This document shows positions 33,936 to 46,942 of a DNA stretch of 64,000 nt, piece by piece. Made by a program: the position numbers and the translations under genes. The notes under the pieces were generated by a model. That model searched no databases. It saw nothing but the letters and a program-made list of their open reading frames with translations, and was not told the origin of the DNA. The DNA is taken from positions 16,531,678 through 16,595,677 of the forward strand of contig NC_051074.1 of the NCBI RefSeq assembly GCF_004664715.2, in the 5' to 3' direction. The DNA is from Peromyscus leucopus (Eukaryota; Chordata; Mammalia; Rodentia; Cricetidae). The stretch's first letter is position 1. Each line of letters begins with the position of its first letter.

Positions 33936-36439
33936 TTTTAAGATTTAATGTTAGTCAAATTATAACACACTTACTTGTATAATATTGACCTAGTTCTATT
34001 TGATCAAATAAATTATACATTTGCCACACTCCTCTCATCATTAGCTTTCTTTCATCTAATAAGTTAGTACTAATTCTTCAGCTTTGTTGTCTTCAATAAT
34101 GATTCTCTTGAAGGCTCTGGAGACTTTGCCTGGCTAAGTAAAGCCTATAATCTGATAACGACTTCACAGAAAGATTGTTAAAATTTTAAAACGAGTCATT
34201 TTGACAATATACATTATTGGTATAGGAAATACAATCATGCTTTTGACAGAGTCTGACAATTCAAAAATACAGTGTGCTTTTAATTTCTGTGGCTCTTCTT
34301 TGTTTCATAGAACAAGGGGATTTTTTCATTTTCATCATGGATGTCGTTACATATGAGTTAAATTTACATTATAATTCTGACCTTTGTCAAGACGTTTTAA
34401 ACAACATCACTGAGATGCAAACATTAAGAAAAAGGAGTTGGTTTAGCTGCACTAATGCCAGACAGGGTGTTACTTAAAGGAGAGATACTTGATCACACTA
34501 TGGTGAATTCACAGCATAAACATCAATTCTAAAATTTGTGGACTCAACATATGCAGAATCTTTTAATGAAGTAAGATCAAGTCTACACATGAAAATCTTA
34601 TTAGAATGGTACAATTTCTTCTAATAAGTATACATATTTTAATGAAAGCATTTAAACTTCCATCTGCAAAATAAGTGAACTTAATGGTGACAAACTTTCA
34701 AGGACACGTGGAATATTTAACAAAATTGGTCATAAAATATTCTCATGGTCTTAAGCTGACAGCATTTTGAGCAACAGTCAATGACAATGAAGCAATTACT
34801 CAAGAAAGCAGCAACAAAGGACAGCTAGAATAAAAAATATATATAAATGCAAATTTAATATGATCTTTGATAATCTGGGGATCAAAAAAAGACATGAAAA
34901 TAGGCATTCTGCATTTTGTACATGAATGAGTACAAAGACATACCATGTATGCACACTTAGTTGTCTTGGAACTCATGAAGACTGATAAGAGGAAAGGCAA
35001 TTAATAACACTCGATTCAAAATACAAAAACCTCTCCTACCAGTTTAAAATATCTTTGAAAAATAAAGTTATGTTTAAAGATCTATTAAAATACTACACTA
35101 TGACAAGATGCAACTTAATGCTGATTTTGTTCTTAGTTAACATCAGTTATTAGAAACAGCACTATAAGTTTGTTCTATCTCCCCTAGAATCTCATACCTT
35201 TGCTGTATATGATATTCTTCAATGGCACTTAGATTTTTTTGAGAAAACATTTAGTGTCTTTCTACATTACTCACTAATTAGTATTTCCATAATTTACTAG
35301 TCTTTCTAATAATATATTGAATCACATGATCAAAAATGATTTAATCATTATAGTTCATGAGCCATGTCAGAACTCTCATGACTGTGGACTACACAGAAAT
35401 CAGAGACAATGGGGCAAACATGTTTGCATGTAAGAAAAGTACAGGGCAATTACTATGCTTAGTACATAAGTATTTTTAAATTCAGAATAAAATTTCCATA
35501 GATTTCCTGCAATTTTACATCTACTTATTCGAAATGTAATTCAAGGAGGTAGTGGAGTTTGTTATACAGAAATGTAATATCACTGAATCACCTTAATGGA
35601 AACATATGAGAAGATCAATTTTATAAGTAGGGGAAAGTGCATATACTTGCATAAAAAATATTTCATCTAGGAAAGTGAATTCCTGCTATGAAAGCAGTTC
35701 AAGCATTGAAAAACTATAAAAACATATTTGAACCACAGTCCCTAGGTTGAGAGGTCCTTTGTCACAACCACTGACCTTCATTAATGTACATACTAAAATC
35801 AGTAATTTCTTGGGGAATGTGACTTCTAAAAATACTGGGACTGAGGAAGGCCTGCAGCTGAGCAGTGCATATTTGTATAGTAATTTTTAAGAGTTCTTGA
35901 TGCCATATCTTCAGGACCTACAGAAAGTGAGTTAGCAACAAGAAGAATACTACTACAGAAAGACAAACGTAGTACAAATACCATAGTGTTGTTTTCAACT
36001 TTATATCAAATTACTAAAACAGTAGACCAAAGACATGTAATGTTTATTGGGGTTACAATACAGATATACTTTGGCAACTGCTAATATATTATGATTTTTT
36101 TCATTCTTCTTTAGATTACATATGGAATACAATGAAGTATGGTATCTATTCTTACTTACCCTACAACTCCACCTTCTGAATTCCATTTCCATTATTTTGA
36201 TAGCTTCATAAATCCCATTGGAGCTGTCCCTTTGTACATGAATGCATGGTCAACCATTGGTCCATGGAACTCTTACCAGTGGCCACTTCCTGAGAAATGA
36301 TAAGTTTCTATTCCCCAAAGTTATCAGCTGCTAAACAGCTTCTCAACTAAACCTGGAGAGCATCTACAATGCCTTGCCCAGAATTTTGGAAGGCTTGAAC
36401 TTGTGCAGTCAACTACAGATGTTTGAATATAGGGTAGAT
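33936..36439. other. Unannotated AT-rich stretch, 2.5 kb
   Basis: I recognise no repeat, exon or RNA gene. The short frames are isolated. Confidence 0.45.
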
Positions 36440-36675
36440 GGAGAACAATCCTTAGTGTCATCTATCTTGATTTTACAGACAGCATCTCTCAGGAGAACTC
36501 ACCAACAAGGTGAATATAGCTAGCCTGCAAACACCAGGGATCTGCCTGTCTCCACATAACCAGTGCTAAGATTACAGGTATGTATCATTACAACCAGTTT
36601 TGTGGTTCTGGGAATTGGAATCGTTTCTTCATGGTTGCAGGGCAAGAACTTTACCAACAAAGCTATTTTTAAGCC
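36440..36675 (-). mobile_element. B4/RSINE1-like SINE, antisense
   Basis: 'ggatctgcctgtctcc', 'cagtgctaagattacaggta' and 'agggcaagaactttaccaac' appear in the order of a reversed B4/RSINE1 (B1-like part followed by tRNA-like head). Diverged. Confidence 0.6.
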
Positions 36676-37209
36676 CAGGGAATGTTGCTGAACTGTTGAG
36701 AGAAAAAAGTGATATAAATATGTTGTTTAAGACACATCCATATGTACATGTATCGAGGAAGGTGTATGTCATACCAGGATTTAGTTGAATATTGTTATCA
36801 CAAATACATTCCTGAATGTAAATAAAATTTATCAATTAAGTTTGTGAATATATTGATTATAAAATAAGAAAAATAATTATGTTGAGCAATAACTTTTCCT
36901 TGGAATCCATGTGTTACTTTTTTTCTTCTCTCTCTTTTTTTTTTTACTTATTTCAATGGAATTTTGGTGTGACAGCACTTGACAGTTTAAGACACGATTT
37001 AGAACTGACAACTGATAAATAAATTAAAGTACAAGAAAAGGAACCAAGCTTGACAAAAGACTGCAAAAATTTCTAAGGAATTACTATGGAATGTTAACAC
37101 AGAACATGGATTTATTCAACTACTAAATTGTATCACTAGAACTCACTTCCTGATTTTTCTAGTTAGTTCTATATACTGAATGTTTTGAAGTACCTGTAAC
37201 TCATTGACC
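36676..37209. other. Unannotated AT-rich stretch
   Basis: I see nothing recognisable. Confidence 0.45.
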
Positions 37210-37608
37210 AAGTGAGGGTAGCACGGCTGTGCTGAAAGACCGTGAACAAAGAAACCTCAGGAAGAAAATGTTTATATGGCTTACACTGTCCAGTCACTAT
37301 TCATCATTCAGAGAAGTCTGGGTAGGAACTCAATCTGGAGGCTTGGATAGATTCTGAGACCATGGAAGAATGCTGACTATAGGCTTACACATCATGGCTC
37401 AACCTGCTTTCTTATAGAACCTAAGACCACCAGCTGAGGGATGGCACTACCCACAAATTTCTAGGCCCTCTACCATCAACCAGTATTTATGAAACTGCCC
37501 TATGGGCTGCCTACAATCTGATATTATGGGGATATTTTCTCAATCTAGGATTCCTCCTCTCCAACAACTTTGGCTTATGTCAAGTTGGCATAAAACTAGT
37601 CAACACAC
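37210..37608 (+). mobile_element. Old rodent L1-3'-end-like (Lx-type) repeat, sense
   Basis: 'acctgctttcttatagaacc', 'gggatggcactacccacaaa' and the end 'tatgtcaagttggcataaaa' match the family also seen at 7826-8224. Diverged and non-coding. Confidence 0.65.
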
Positions 37609-37833
37609 TTCTCAAACTACAAATGAACAGAACTATAAAAAACAGTTAAATTCATCTTTTTCTAAAGCTCAGAAATTTTTGATAGTGTCATCTTTGAACC
37701 ACTAATTTTTTTTTTTTTTTTACATTCTGGAACAGACTATATTAACAACCCATTAACATTATTCAAAGAATTGACAAACAGGTGATCTCTAAAAAATGTT
37801 TAGATATAAATCCAAGAAAAAGTAATTATAGGC

Positions 37834-38194
37834 AAAGTCTGTAGCTGAAGTTTTCCTGTGTCCTACCCAGTCTGCAGCAGCTCAGGCCCAAGTAAATACA
37901 CAGAGGCTTATATTATTTATAACTGCTCAGCTATTAGCTCAGGCTCTCTACTGACTAGCTCTTACACTTAAACTCCACCCATTTCTGTTAGTCTATATGT
38001 GCCATGTGTTCCATGGCTTTACCTGTGTGCCATTACATGCTGCTCCCTGGACGGTGGGATGGCTTCTCTTGACTCAGCCTTCCTCTTCCCAGAATTCACC
38101 TCTCTGCTTGCCCTGCCTATATTTCCTGCCTGGCTACTGCCAATCAGAATTTTATTAACCCAGTATGCAAAAGCATTATCTCACAGCAAAACTC
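37834..38194 (-). mobile_element. mys-like solo LTR, antisense, near-perfect 6-bp TSD
   Basis: The LTR is 37840-38188 (349 bp). On the plus strand it starts 'tgtagctgaag' and ends 'atctcacagca', the reverse complement of the 17316 LTR ends. Shared landmarks include 'acacagaggcttatatta' and 'gcctatatttcctgcctggc'. The flanks are aaagtc (37834-37839) and aaactc (38189-38194), one mismatch. Confidence 0.85.
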
Positions 38195-39887
38195 AGAATA
38201 AAATTTGTTTTGATAATTTTTAAGAATTTAATTATGAGATAACTTTCTGAAACAGACTTTGAATGTATTACACCATGGAAACAAATACAAACTAATTAGA
38301 CATCTTCTTTGGGGTGGTTGCTTTGACATTATCTTCTTTTTTCCAGATTATGAACAGTGGGTCACATATATAAGCAGTTGAGAGGAATAATGTGTCATTC
38401 AAAGTCTGATAAATTCAACAGAGACTATGGTAATTTTAAACTCATGTTGTTGGAAAGCAGAAAAAAAAAACCTAATGTAAACTTGTTTACCAAGAGAAAT
38501 TATAAAGAAAGATATATATGTAATTTTGGAATTGTTTTGAAGTTGTTTTTATGGGGTTAAAATCTTACATTAACTTCAGGTAACTATTTTATGTTTCATC
38601 AGTGGTACAGGTTAATAACATAAACTGCACTGTAAATATATGTAAATAGAAAACCAGTATCTGTTTAATGGACTTCTCATGTCCCAACAGACAAAATTTG
38701 GTTCATTATATAGTTAGGACTTTTATTTCTTTACTTCTAATACTATTATTAATGACACAATGCAAAATTCATCGCAAACAAATTCAGGAAAAATATGTAT
38801 TAATAATAATTCTTTTGGAACCGTTATGCTCTCTTTCAAAAATAAGAAGCTATAAATATCTGCCTAATATATGGTACACCAGACAATTTATATTGGTTTT
38901 CAAAGATTGGCAGGGGAACAAAATGAAAACTGTAGAAAATAACAGTGTTTTTGTCTACCATGATGAAATGAAACATACAAGCTTAGTGCAAACTTCTGTT
39001 TGGAAACAGCTCCTGTGCGAGCAAGGTACGTTTTAGTGGATGATACGGCTTTGTGTATATTTTCTCAATAAGTTTTAACAACCCTCCATCAAATAACTGT
39101 ATCCTACATGAGAAGTAAAAGCAACTTCCAGACCACTAACTAACTAGAGGGATCTAACTCATTTACATTAATTTCTTGCAAACAAAGCTATTTATTGATC
39201 AAATACTTTATGCCTGATATATGGCACACAACATTTAATAATGCTATGAGTTTTAAACTGTTGACTGTCTATAACTTTAAAATGAAAGCAGACAAAGAAA
39301 TACATAATTTTAACATTCAATGGGCATACAAGACAAAATATTTGAAAGACTACAAACACCTGGGAAAGAACATACATGGAGATTTTTTTTAAGGTGACAT
39401 TCTCCAAAATGAATAAAAGCACACCACTATAATCTAGAATCTGGAGTCAAATTCCTGGGCCTTAACTATGATTATATTCAAATTTCAAAAATGGTGCAAA
39501 TTTAATTTGATAGAAGACTTGCTAATTTGTATTTCTATTGATAATGGTACAGATGTGTGTCCACATAGCACCTTAAACTCATAGCTGTTTTTTGAGTGCA
39601 CAATTGTACATAAAATTGTACAACATAATGCAGCTTTTAAACAGCATTTCTGTGGTTCCTCATGAAATCCAGTTTCTGTTCTTATGTTTTGTAGCTTCTC
39701 ATGTTTTCTCTTCTATGAAATATCTAGCTGAATCTCTACTCATTTATCACTTGGGGGATGTTCTTTTCTGCGTTTCTGTGCTTTGAATGTGTTTATGCTT
39801 ATGAATAGTTTTCCTTTATCAAGAATATCACAAGTGAAATATTTTTTGGAAATACTTTGTCTATGTCCATTCTTTCAGAAGTCTTTT
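38195..39887. other. Unannotated AT-rich stretch, 1.7 kb
   Basis: A 122-codon plus-strand frame at 38668-39036 has no recognisable domain, and the DNA is as AT-rich as its surroundings. I see no repeat. Confidence 0.4.
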
Positions 39888-40115
39888 AAGGGCTAGAGAG
39901 GTACCTTAGCAGTGCTTATTAGTCTTGCAGAAGAATGGGTTTACTTGTTCCCAGCATCCACATCAGTATGTTCACAACCATCTATAACCTCAGCTCTCAG
40001 AGGGACTCCTGATACCCCTGGACTCTGAATCTGTGGATACCTGCATTCATGTTCACATAACCACACATGGGCATATGCACACATAAGTGTAATTAAAAAT
40101 AATAAAACTAAATTT
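39888..40115 (+). mobile_element. B2/B3-type SINE, sense
   Basis: It starts 'gggctagagaggtacctt' (tRNA-like A box), continues 'cccagcatccacatcagt', 'ataacctcagctctcagagg' and 'gcacacataagtgtaatt', and ends A-rich. The order matches a rodent B2/B3 SINE. Diverged. Confidence 0.75.
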
Positions 40116-40630
40116 TTACAAAAAGATGTGTTTAAAAGAGAAGTTTCAGTTTTGCTCAATGTATTGTTCTTTGTGTTGATGATAGCCTGGAAATTTTTTT
40201 TATATAACTCGTCTGCTCTGACTGACTGCTGATGCCAAACAGAGGAAATGGGAGAATGAAAAGATTATCTAAATATTGAGGCCTTCTGGGGTGATGTGGA
40301 GAGGCTTTCAAGCCTCATGAAGAATAGCTTGAGAGCTCCAGCAGGAGAATGTTGAGGTCCTGACTACAAAGAGGCTTTAGAGTCATGATGTAGAGATGTG
40401 CATGGTTTAACTTACCTTCCACAGCAAAGAACAGGGACAGGGCTTCTCAGTTTGTCAAAACATGGCAAATAAGAACCAAAGGGATCATTGACATTTCAAA
40501 GCCAGACTTTCATTTGTTGTATTTCTGGCTGCCATGAAGGGTTTTTCACTAGCTCCTGTTAAATGACCAATATTGTTTTTAAAATTTCTACTCTGAATTG
40601 TCTTCTACTGGTTTTGTGAGGTGATAAATA
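40116..40630. other. Unannotated stretch
   Basis: I see no recognised repeat or gene. Confidence 0.45.
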
Positions 40631-41022
40631 AACTAATGTAGCTTGAGAGTTTTCTCTCCAGGTCCCACCAAGCCTTGGCAATCCAACAGCCCACTTATAA
40701 AATAAACACACAGATGCTTATATTATTTAAACTGTTTGGCCTAATGGCTGAGGCTTCTTGTTAACTGTTCTTATATCTTAAATTAACCCATTTCCATTAG
40801 TCTATAAGTTGTCATGTGGCTCATGGTTTACCAGTACATTATTACATCTCGGTTGTCATGGTGGCGGCTCACAGTGTCTCTGCCCCAGCCTTCTACTTCC
40901 CAGAATTCTCTTTTCTGTTTGTCACGCCTATACTTCCTGTCCAGCTACTGGCCAATCAGTGTTTTATTAATAACCAATAACAGCAACACATTTGACATAC
41001 AGAACATCCCACAGCAAACTAA
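40631..41022 (-). mobile_element. mys-like solo LTR, antisense, perfect 6-bp TSD aactaa
   Basis: The LTR is 40637-41016 (380 bp). It starts 'tgtagcttgag' and ends 'catcccacagca', with shared landmarks 'acacagatgcttatatta', 'gtggcggctcacagtgtctc' and 'gcctatacttcctgtccagc'. The flanks aactaa at 40631-40636 and 41017-41022 are identical. Same family and orientation as 37840-38188. Confidence 0.9.
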
Positions 41023-42040
41023 TATTTTTAAATATGTGTATCAGTTAACTTCATTGTCTATTTCTCCTCAAGAGTGTTAGTGATGTATCTGTTCATAGAA
41101 TATTTTATTTGAATACCAATTTCCTATTTGGATGCCTATTCTGCTCTCCATATATCTTGCTTCCTTGAACAGCACTGAGACTTTCTTCTAGGGGCTACAA
41201 CATAGAGACCTTGTGCTCAGTCTCATTTTTCCTGCTCCTTATTTCTCCCTTAGTGTTGTCTCCATTGATTTGTGTTCTTCAAAATTCCACACAACATTTA
41301 AAATGGTTCTCACCCAAAATGTTGTCCTACTACAAAGTACTTCATTCTAAATTAAAAGGTATTTTCATTTATTTATTTTTACATTATCATATTTAGCCAC
41401 AAATTTTGTTCTTAAAGCCTATTCATTTAGATGTAAAATGTCTTTCTAGATGTCATTCAGCTGCCTCTTGCTCATGGTGCCTTGATGTCTCTGTGGTCTA
41501 GAGTTGTTCATTCTATTTTGCTTTTATCTTGTTAATTCAGCAACTGAGAACATTTGACTCTTTACCTGGTTTATAGAAAGGCTTGGAGGTTCCTCTAGTT
41601 TTCTTGGCTGGCTAGTAATTATAATACTTGTATATTTGGGAGATATCAGGATGCATATTTGTTAGGAAGACATTTATGCCTCAGTCCCACCACATCCCAG
41701 GTTCAGGTCCTGAGATTGGGAAGGCCTATGGGTGGAAGAAAAATTGTACCAGATAAGTTTCATACAAGTGGTTGGCCCCAGTAATAGCTCAAGCTGTCTT
41801 TATTTATACTTCAAAAACAAGCATGTTTTTCCATACTGACAAACAAGCTTTTGCACTCCTCCAAAGTTAACCTCTAGCAAAAACAAATATGTCAAATAAG
41901 GTTTTTTTTCACAAGTTCTACATCAAAACAACTTTTAAAGAAAAATTAACACTCAGTGTTTTGCTAGTTTGGCTACATATCAAGCCAGGCACATCCTGTC
42001 TTTACTAAGCTAAAAGATGATAAGCACCAATTCTCAAGAA
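41023..42040. other. Unannotated stretch
   Basis: No gene. 41660-42040 might be an unplaced old repeat, but I cannot name it. Confidence 0.35.
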
Positions 42041-42563
42041 CAACAATGTAGCAAGAATCTTAAAAGTTCTTATTAATAAAATCAAACCTGAGGCGAGTTA
42101 TTGGGGTTCATGCTGGTAAATCAGAGAGACAGAACAAGCCATAGCTATCTCACCTCGCCGGATCCTCATCTGGTCTTGTCTCCTCAGACTGGAGGCCTCT
42201 GAGTTCTCATCCGGAATGGGTCTCAGCTGAATTACTGCTCAAAAGCCTGAATGCTTAACCAGCCAAAAGCTTAACCAGCCAAAATCCTCTAGTTTCTGGT
42301 CCTCACGCCTTATATACATTTATGCTTTCTACCATCACTCCCTAGGATTAAAGCCTTGCTTCCTGGGATTAAAGGCGTGAGTCACCATGCCTGGCTGAAC
42401 TCACAGAGATCCAGAGGGATTTCTATCTCTGGAATGCTAGGATTAAAGGTGTGAGTGCCACCATTTCCTAGCCTTTGTATCTAGTGGCTGTCTGTTCTCT
42501 GACCCCAGATAAATTTATTAGAGTACACAATATTTTGGGGAACACAATACCACCACACAACAA
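42041..42563 (-). mobile_element. Solo LTR, antisense, 6-bp TSD caacaa, with B1-like modules
   Basis: The LTR is 42047-42557 (511 bp), starting 'tgtagcaagaatc' and ending 'acaataccaccaca'. The perfect duplication caacaa is at 42041-42046 and 42558-42563. Around 42340-42465 it contains two B1-like reversed pieces ('gggattaaaggcgtgagtc' and 'aggattaaaggtgtgagtgc') separated by 'gaactcacagagatcc', so the LTR family carries duplicated SINE-derived sequence. A short internal repeat 'aaccagccaaaa' occurs twice near 42258-42284. Confidence 0.85.
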
Positions 42564-43317
42564 CATCATTCAAAACTTAACAAAGCATATTTACAGAAAT
42601 GAGGGTGATTTGCCATAAACTGCATGCATACAGTTAGCTTGTATTACTCTAAGTATTCTCTTGTTCTATAAAAGAGCCCTACATACCTAAGCCTCCCTAT
42701 AAAGGGTAAATTTTGATAAGACAAAGTGAAACTGAAAACCACCAACATCATGATAGGGAGGAGAGTATGCAGGCCTTGAGGTCCTGGAAATGTTCTACAC
42801 TGTCTAGAGGTCTACTGATTTTTGCTGAGTATTAGACTGTCTCCATGGGTCTTGCCTTGTGCAGACCCATTAGACATTAGACTTCCATGCTGACCTAAAA
42901 CTAGCTCACATGGCTCCCAACACATTTAGACCCAGAAAGGCTGATAAATTTGAGCTGGAATCTTGTTTCTGAGGAAGGATAAAACATACACAAGAAGCCT
43001 GAAGAGCTAATGCTAATTGGAGTTTGAGCTTCCTTCTTTCTCTCTTTTCTTCCTTTCTGTCTTCTTTTTCACTTTATCTTTCTTGACTCCTTTCTTCATC
43101 CCCCTTCCTTCCTCTTCAGTCCCTTTCATGTTCAGCTTTTTAATGAATCCAGTTTTGATTTTTCAAAATATCTTTTATTGAAAAAATTTCATATAATAAC
43201 ATTTATTTTCTCATCTGGTCAAGAACTCATGAGAAACTATTCGTGTATGCTGCCCACAATTTAGTTAACTACACGAGGAGAATGTTCACTACACATTAAT
43301 TCTTGGATCACACATCA
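42564..43317. other. Unannotated stretch with a pyrimidine-rich patch
   Basis: 43029-43127 is strongly C/T-rich on the plus strand. Otherwise I see nothing recognisable. Confidence 0.45.
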
Positions 43318-43440
43318 TTAAAGGAGAGAATTGACTCCTGAAAATTATCATCTGACCTCCACACACATGCTGTGGCATGGGTGTGCACAACCATACACAC
43401 TTACAAAATAAATTAATGTAATAAAATATTCAATATTTTA
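43318..43440 (+). mobile_element. B4-type SINE 3' fragment, sense
   Basis: 'ggagagaattgactcctgaa', 'catctgacctccacacacat' and an AT-rich tail match the 3' half of rodent B4/RSINE elements. Confidence 0.6.
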
Positions 43441-44044
43441 TTTTAATAAAGTAATGAATAAATTTAATATATATTTTTCTACCATTATTATAAAGAATGT
43501 TGCTGAAACAGTGAATTGGTCACAATAATAAATAAAGATATTTATAATTAAAATACTCTAATTACAAAATCAATTCTTAAATTTTATAATGAATTTATGT
43601 TTTATTGTTTAAGTTGATAAATAATGCCATTGAGCAACTCTAGGAAAAATGTACAAAATAATTCTAATATAATATTTTATTAAGTGTTATGCAATATATT
43701 TTGATCATATTCACCCTTACTTCTACTACATTTATCCTCCACATCACCAGCTCCACATAAACATTGTGTTTGAGTCCTATTTAAAGTTTCTAATATTTAT
43801 TTTGAAAATTACAATATGTATTTACATATGTATGTATATATTTGATTGTACATCATTTTCTAGCCTAAGTATTATATTCTTGGATATGTAAATAAAATTA
43901 TCATATAACCAAGGAATAGATGACATGCAAAATATTTTATTACCAGATTATTGCACTTTGAAATTCAAAACACATGTTTAAAAAAGGTATTTGACAGAAA
44001 TATAAAGAGCCCATTCCTGCTGAAAGATAAAATATCTTTGACTA
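43441..44044. other. Unannotated, extremely AT-rich stretch
   Basis: I see nothing recognisable. Confidence 0.5.
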
Positions 44045-44380
44045 AAGGAGCTGGGACTAGGACTGGTTATTGCAGTGTAATTGCCTTCTTAACTTGGGGA
44101 CCTTGATTTGATCCTCAGAACTCAATATTGATTGATAAGTGTGGTGGCAAATAAACAGTTGAGACCCCAGCACAGGGGAGGCAGACACAGGAGGATATCT
44201 GGCCAACTAGTTTAGAATCGGTGTTCTCCAGGCCAATGAAAAACTTGTCTCAAGAGCTGTAGCTAGCCTTTCTGAGATTAGCACGAGAGGTTGACCTCTG
44301 CCATGAACTTGTAATGGCATACATACACAAACATGAACATTACATATACACATACAAACATACAAAAGTATAATTGACTT
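44045..44380 (+). mobile_element. B4/RSINE1 SINE, sense
   Basis: The order is a tRNA-like head ('gatttgatcctcagaactca'), a B1-like middle ('ccccagcacaggggaggcag'), then 'aaaaacttgtctcaagagct' and 'ttgacctctgccatg' before a CA-rich tail. This is the composite B4/RSINE1 layout, substantially diverged. Confidence 0.7.
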
Positions 44381-44485
44381 CTGATTTGCTAGTATTCATT
44401 CCTCAGCTATGAAACATGATACCTTGAGAAGTGCTTGTAATAAATAATTCCTGTGAGTTATATCTTAGGGGCAGGAAATCACAGT

Positions 44486-44704
44486 GCTAGTAGACATTTT
44501 TGTTTGTTTGTCTGTTTGCCTGGTTTTTTGTTGTTGTTGTTTTGTTTTTCCAGACAGGGTTTCTCTGTAGCTCTGGAGCCTGTCCTGGAACTCATTCTGT
44601 AGACCAGGTTGGCATCGAACTCACAGAGATCCCCCTGTCTCTGTCCTCCCTAGTGCTGGGATTAAAGGCATGCACCACCACCGCCCGGAGCTAGTGGACA
44701 ATTT
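44486..44704 (-). mobile_element. B1 SINE, antisense, imperfect TSD
   Basis: A T/G-rich tail at 44501-44548, 'cagacagggtttctctgtag', 'ctagtgctgggattaaaggc' and the end 'ccaccgcccgg' at 44688. The flanks gctagtagacatttt (44486-44500) and gctagtggacaatttt (from 44690) are a slightly decayed duplication. Confidence 0.88.
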
Positions 44705-46310
44705 TAAGCCAATTTAGCTCTTGTATGTTTAAAGTGGAAGAGCAGTTGTCTTTTGAATAGTGGCTTTTTAAAAATTACTGCTATAAATGCAGAAATGTGC
44801 CAAACTGATGATTTTTCCCATGAAACGTCAAAAGTGCTGTAAGTCTCCGTTTTCTTTTTTGTCTATTCTCTGCATCATGAGCTTTTATCCCAGTAAGTAG
44901 CACGGCCCTAAGGCTCATGTCAGCTCTCTCCTTGTTAACGTGTTTTGTATTGCAGATCTCATGTTAGCTGTGGATCCAGGTTGTTCTTTCCCTTAAGCAC
45001 TATAAGCTTTATGAAGCGAGTTGTAATTGAAGCTGCTTAACATATTTTGCATGCTTACACTTCAGTTTCCTACAGATCCGGGAATGTGTTTGTTCATACT
45101 CACTTTATGAAAACAAATAAACCTGTACTCTTCAGAGAAAATTCTCAAGATTGGATGATTTGGCATGCACTGTGGCTATTAGTGCCACAAAGAGGCTCAG
45201 CTTTGAAATGGGATTTTCTTACTTGTTAAATAGTAAATAGAGGGACTAGACTCTACCCTTTGCTGTAGCTTTAACTGTTTACATTGTCATAGTAAACCAA
45301 TAATGTGATTCATTTGTGCCAAGTTAATGATTCATGTTTACATTTTAGCAGGTTGAAATTCAACATTTGTCTAGTTCTTATTACTGATGAACAAATTTAC
45401 TTTATCATTTCAGTTTGTTAAGAGAAAGGACATAAAATCTTTATACATAAAGTCTTCAAAGTATAGTAAAACTTTACCAAATTGTAAAGGAAAATGAAAT
45501 TAATAATTAATTACACTCATTGCTCTCTTTGAGAAAACTAGCTTAGAACCCTAATTATAGGAAGGCTATATATTGACATTTTGTGATTTGTTGCCTGAAC
45601 AGCACTAATGAGTTTCGTAAAATCTTCACCCGATATGACACTTCAAAGCAAGTTTGGAGAGCACATTAAAATGTATCTGTTGAAGGTAGATTACATAAAG
45701 CCAAAAGCTTAATGAATAGAATTTTATCAGCTTTAGTAATTTGTTTCAGTAATATTTGTTTCAGTAATATTAGATAATTTTTGAAGTATATGAATGATAT
45801 GAATTTTGAAAAAATCTTTGTATTCAAAACAGAGAAGTGAACTCTATGTAATATAAAATAACATTAAATAAAACAATACATTTTTAAATTTAATATTATT
45901 TCTGAAGTTCAAAGAAATGTATTTTGGCAGAGGTTGAAAAGATATTTAGAATATTCAAATATAGTTGCATAAAAGTACTTTTTAATTTTCTTATCAGACT
46001 ATCCAAAGATAAAAATAAACTATTAACTAAAGTCAGAGTGACATTTGTTTGTGTTTTCTTGTAGAACTCTATTCCAAACTTTTTTGTTTGTTCTCTCCAA
46101 ATTTATTTATCTGAATAATTTTAAATTATTTGAATTACTTATGTTGGTAACATTTAATGCCTTTTCAGAGTTCCTACATTTCTTTAAATTAAACTATTTT
46201 CCCTAAGAATGCTTGTACTTTAATACCATAACTGACTCTTCCCCCAAGCTTCTAATTAGCTAGCATGAATCCATAGGGGGGAAAAGTATTTATTTTTCAG
46301 AAGATTATAA
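44705..46310. other. Repeat-free stretch, candidate conserved non-coding DNA
   Basis: 1.6 kb without any repeat I recognise, between two B1 insertions. It keeps scattered CpGs ('gtagcacggccc', 'aagcgagttg', 'gatccgggaatg'). No exon-like open frame is evident. Confidence 0.4.
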
Positions 46311-46495
46311 AAAAATGCTATCTGCCAGGCAATGTGCCACATATCTTTAATCCCAGAACTCGAGAGGCAGAGACAGGTGGATCTCTGTGAGTTCCAGGCC
46401 AGCCAGGTCTACAGAGTGAGCCAGGACAGGCACCCAAACTGCACAGAGAAATCCTGTCTCGAAAAACAAACAAAAGAAAAAAAAAAAGCTATCAC
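46311..46495 (+). mobile_element. B1 SINE, sense
   Basis: 'gccaggcaatgtgccacat' at 46324, 'tttaatcccagaactcgag', 'tctgtgagttccaggccagc' and 'cctgtctcgaaaaac' before an A-rich tail ending at 46488. The flanks share 'gctatc', an imperfect duplication. Confidence 0.9.
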
Positions 46496-46725
46496 AAATA
46501 GAGACTCAGAAATTGTGAATGGCTAAAAGAATCAGTGAACACTGAGAGGATTGAAAAGTATTGACAATTTTTATACTGTTTTTACTTTGAATTGTTCAAA
46601 ACATATGTTAAGTTCTAGTTTTCACGATGAATCAGAAAGGAGCCCATTTGAAATGATCAATAAGAAAACGTAGATTTTTTTTTTCATTTGTTATCCTTCA
46701 CTCTGCTTTTATTGACTGTGACTTG

Positions 46726-46880
46726 AAAAAGATTACAATGGCCGGGTGGTGGTGGCGCACGCCTTTAATCCCAGCACTGGGGAGGCAGAGGCAGGTGAAT
46801 CTCTGTGAGTTCTAGGCCAGTCTCGGCTACCAAGTGAATTCCAGGAAAGGTGCAAAGCTACACAGAGAAACCCTGTCTCG

Positions 46881-46913
<33 letters not shown>

Positions 46914-46942
46914 AAAGAAAGAAAAAGAAAAAGATGACAATG
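46726..46942 (+). mobile_element. B1 SINE, sense, 15-bp TSD with one mismatch
   Basis: The element begins 'gccgggtggtggtggcgcac' at 46741, with 'cccagcactggggaggcag', 'ttccaggaaaggtgcaaagc' and 'aaaccctgtctcg', then about 30 A residues and an AAAG-rich tail. The flanks are aaaaagattacaatg (46726-46740) and aaaaagatgacaatg (46928-46942). Confidence 0.95.

Noticed and set aside
38668..39036. 122-codon frame with a Leu/Ile-rich stretch
   Set aside because: The DNA is as AT-rich as its surroundings, with no family resemblance or gene context.
44950..44985. Possible tiny exon after a 'tattgcag' acceptor-like motif and before 'caggttgt'
   Set aside because: A single weak acceptor-like match, and too short to test for reading-frame support.
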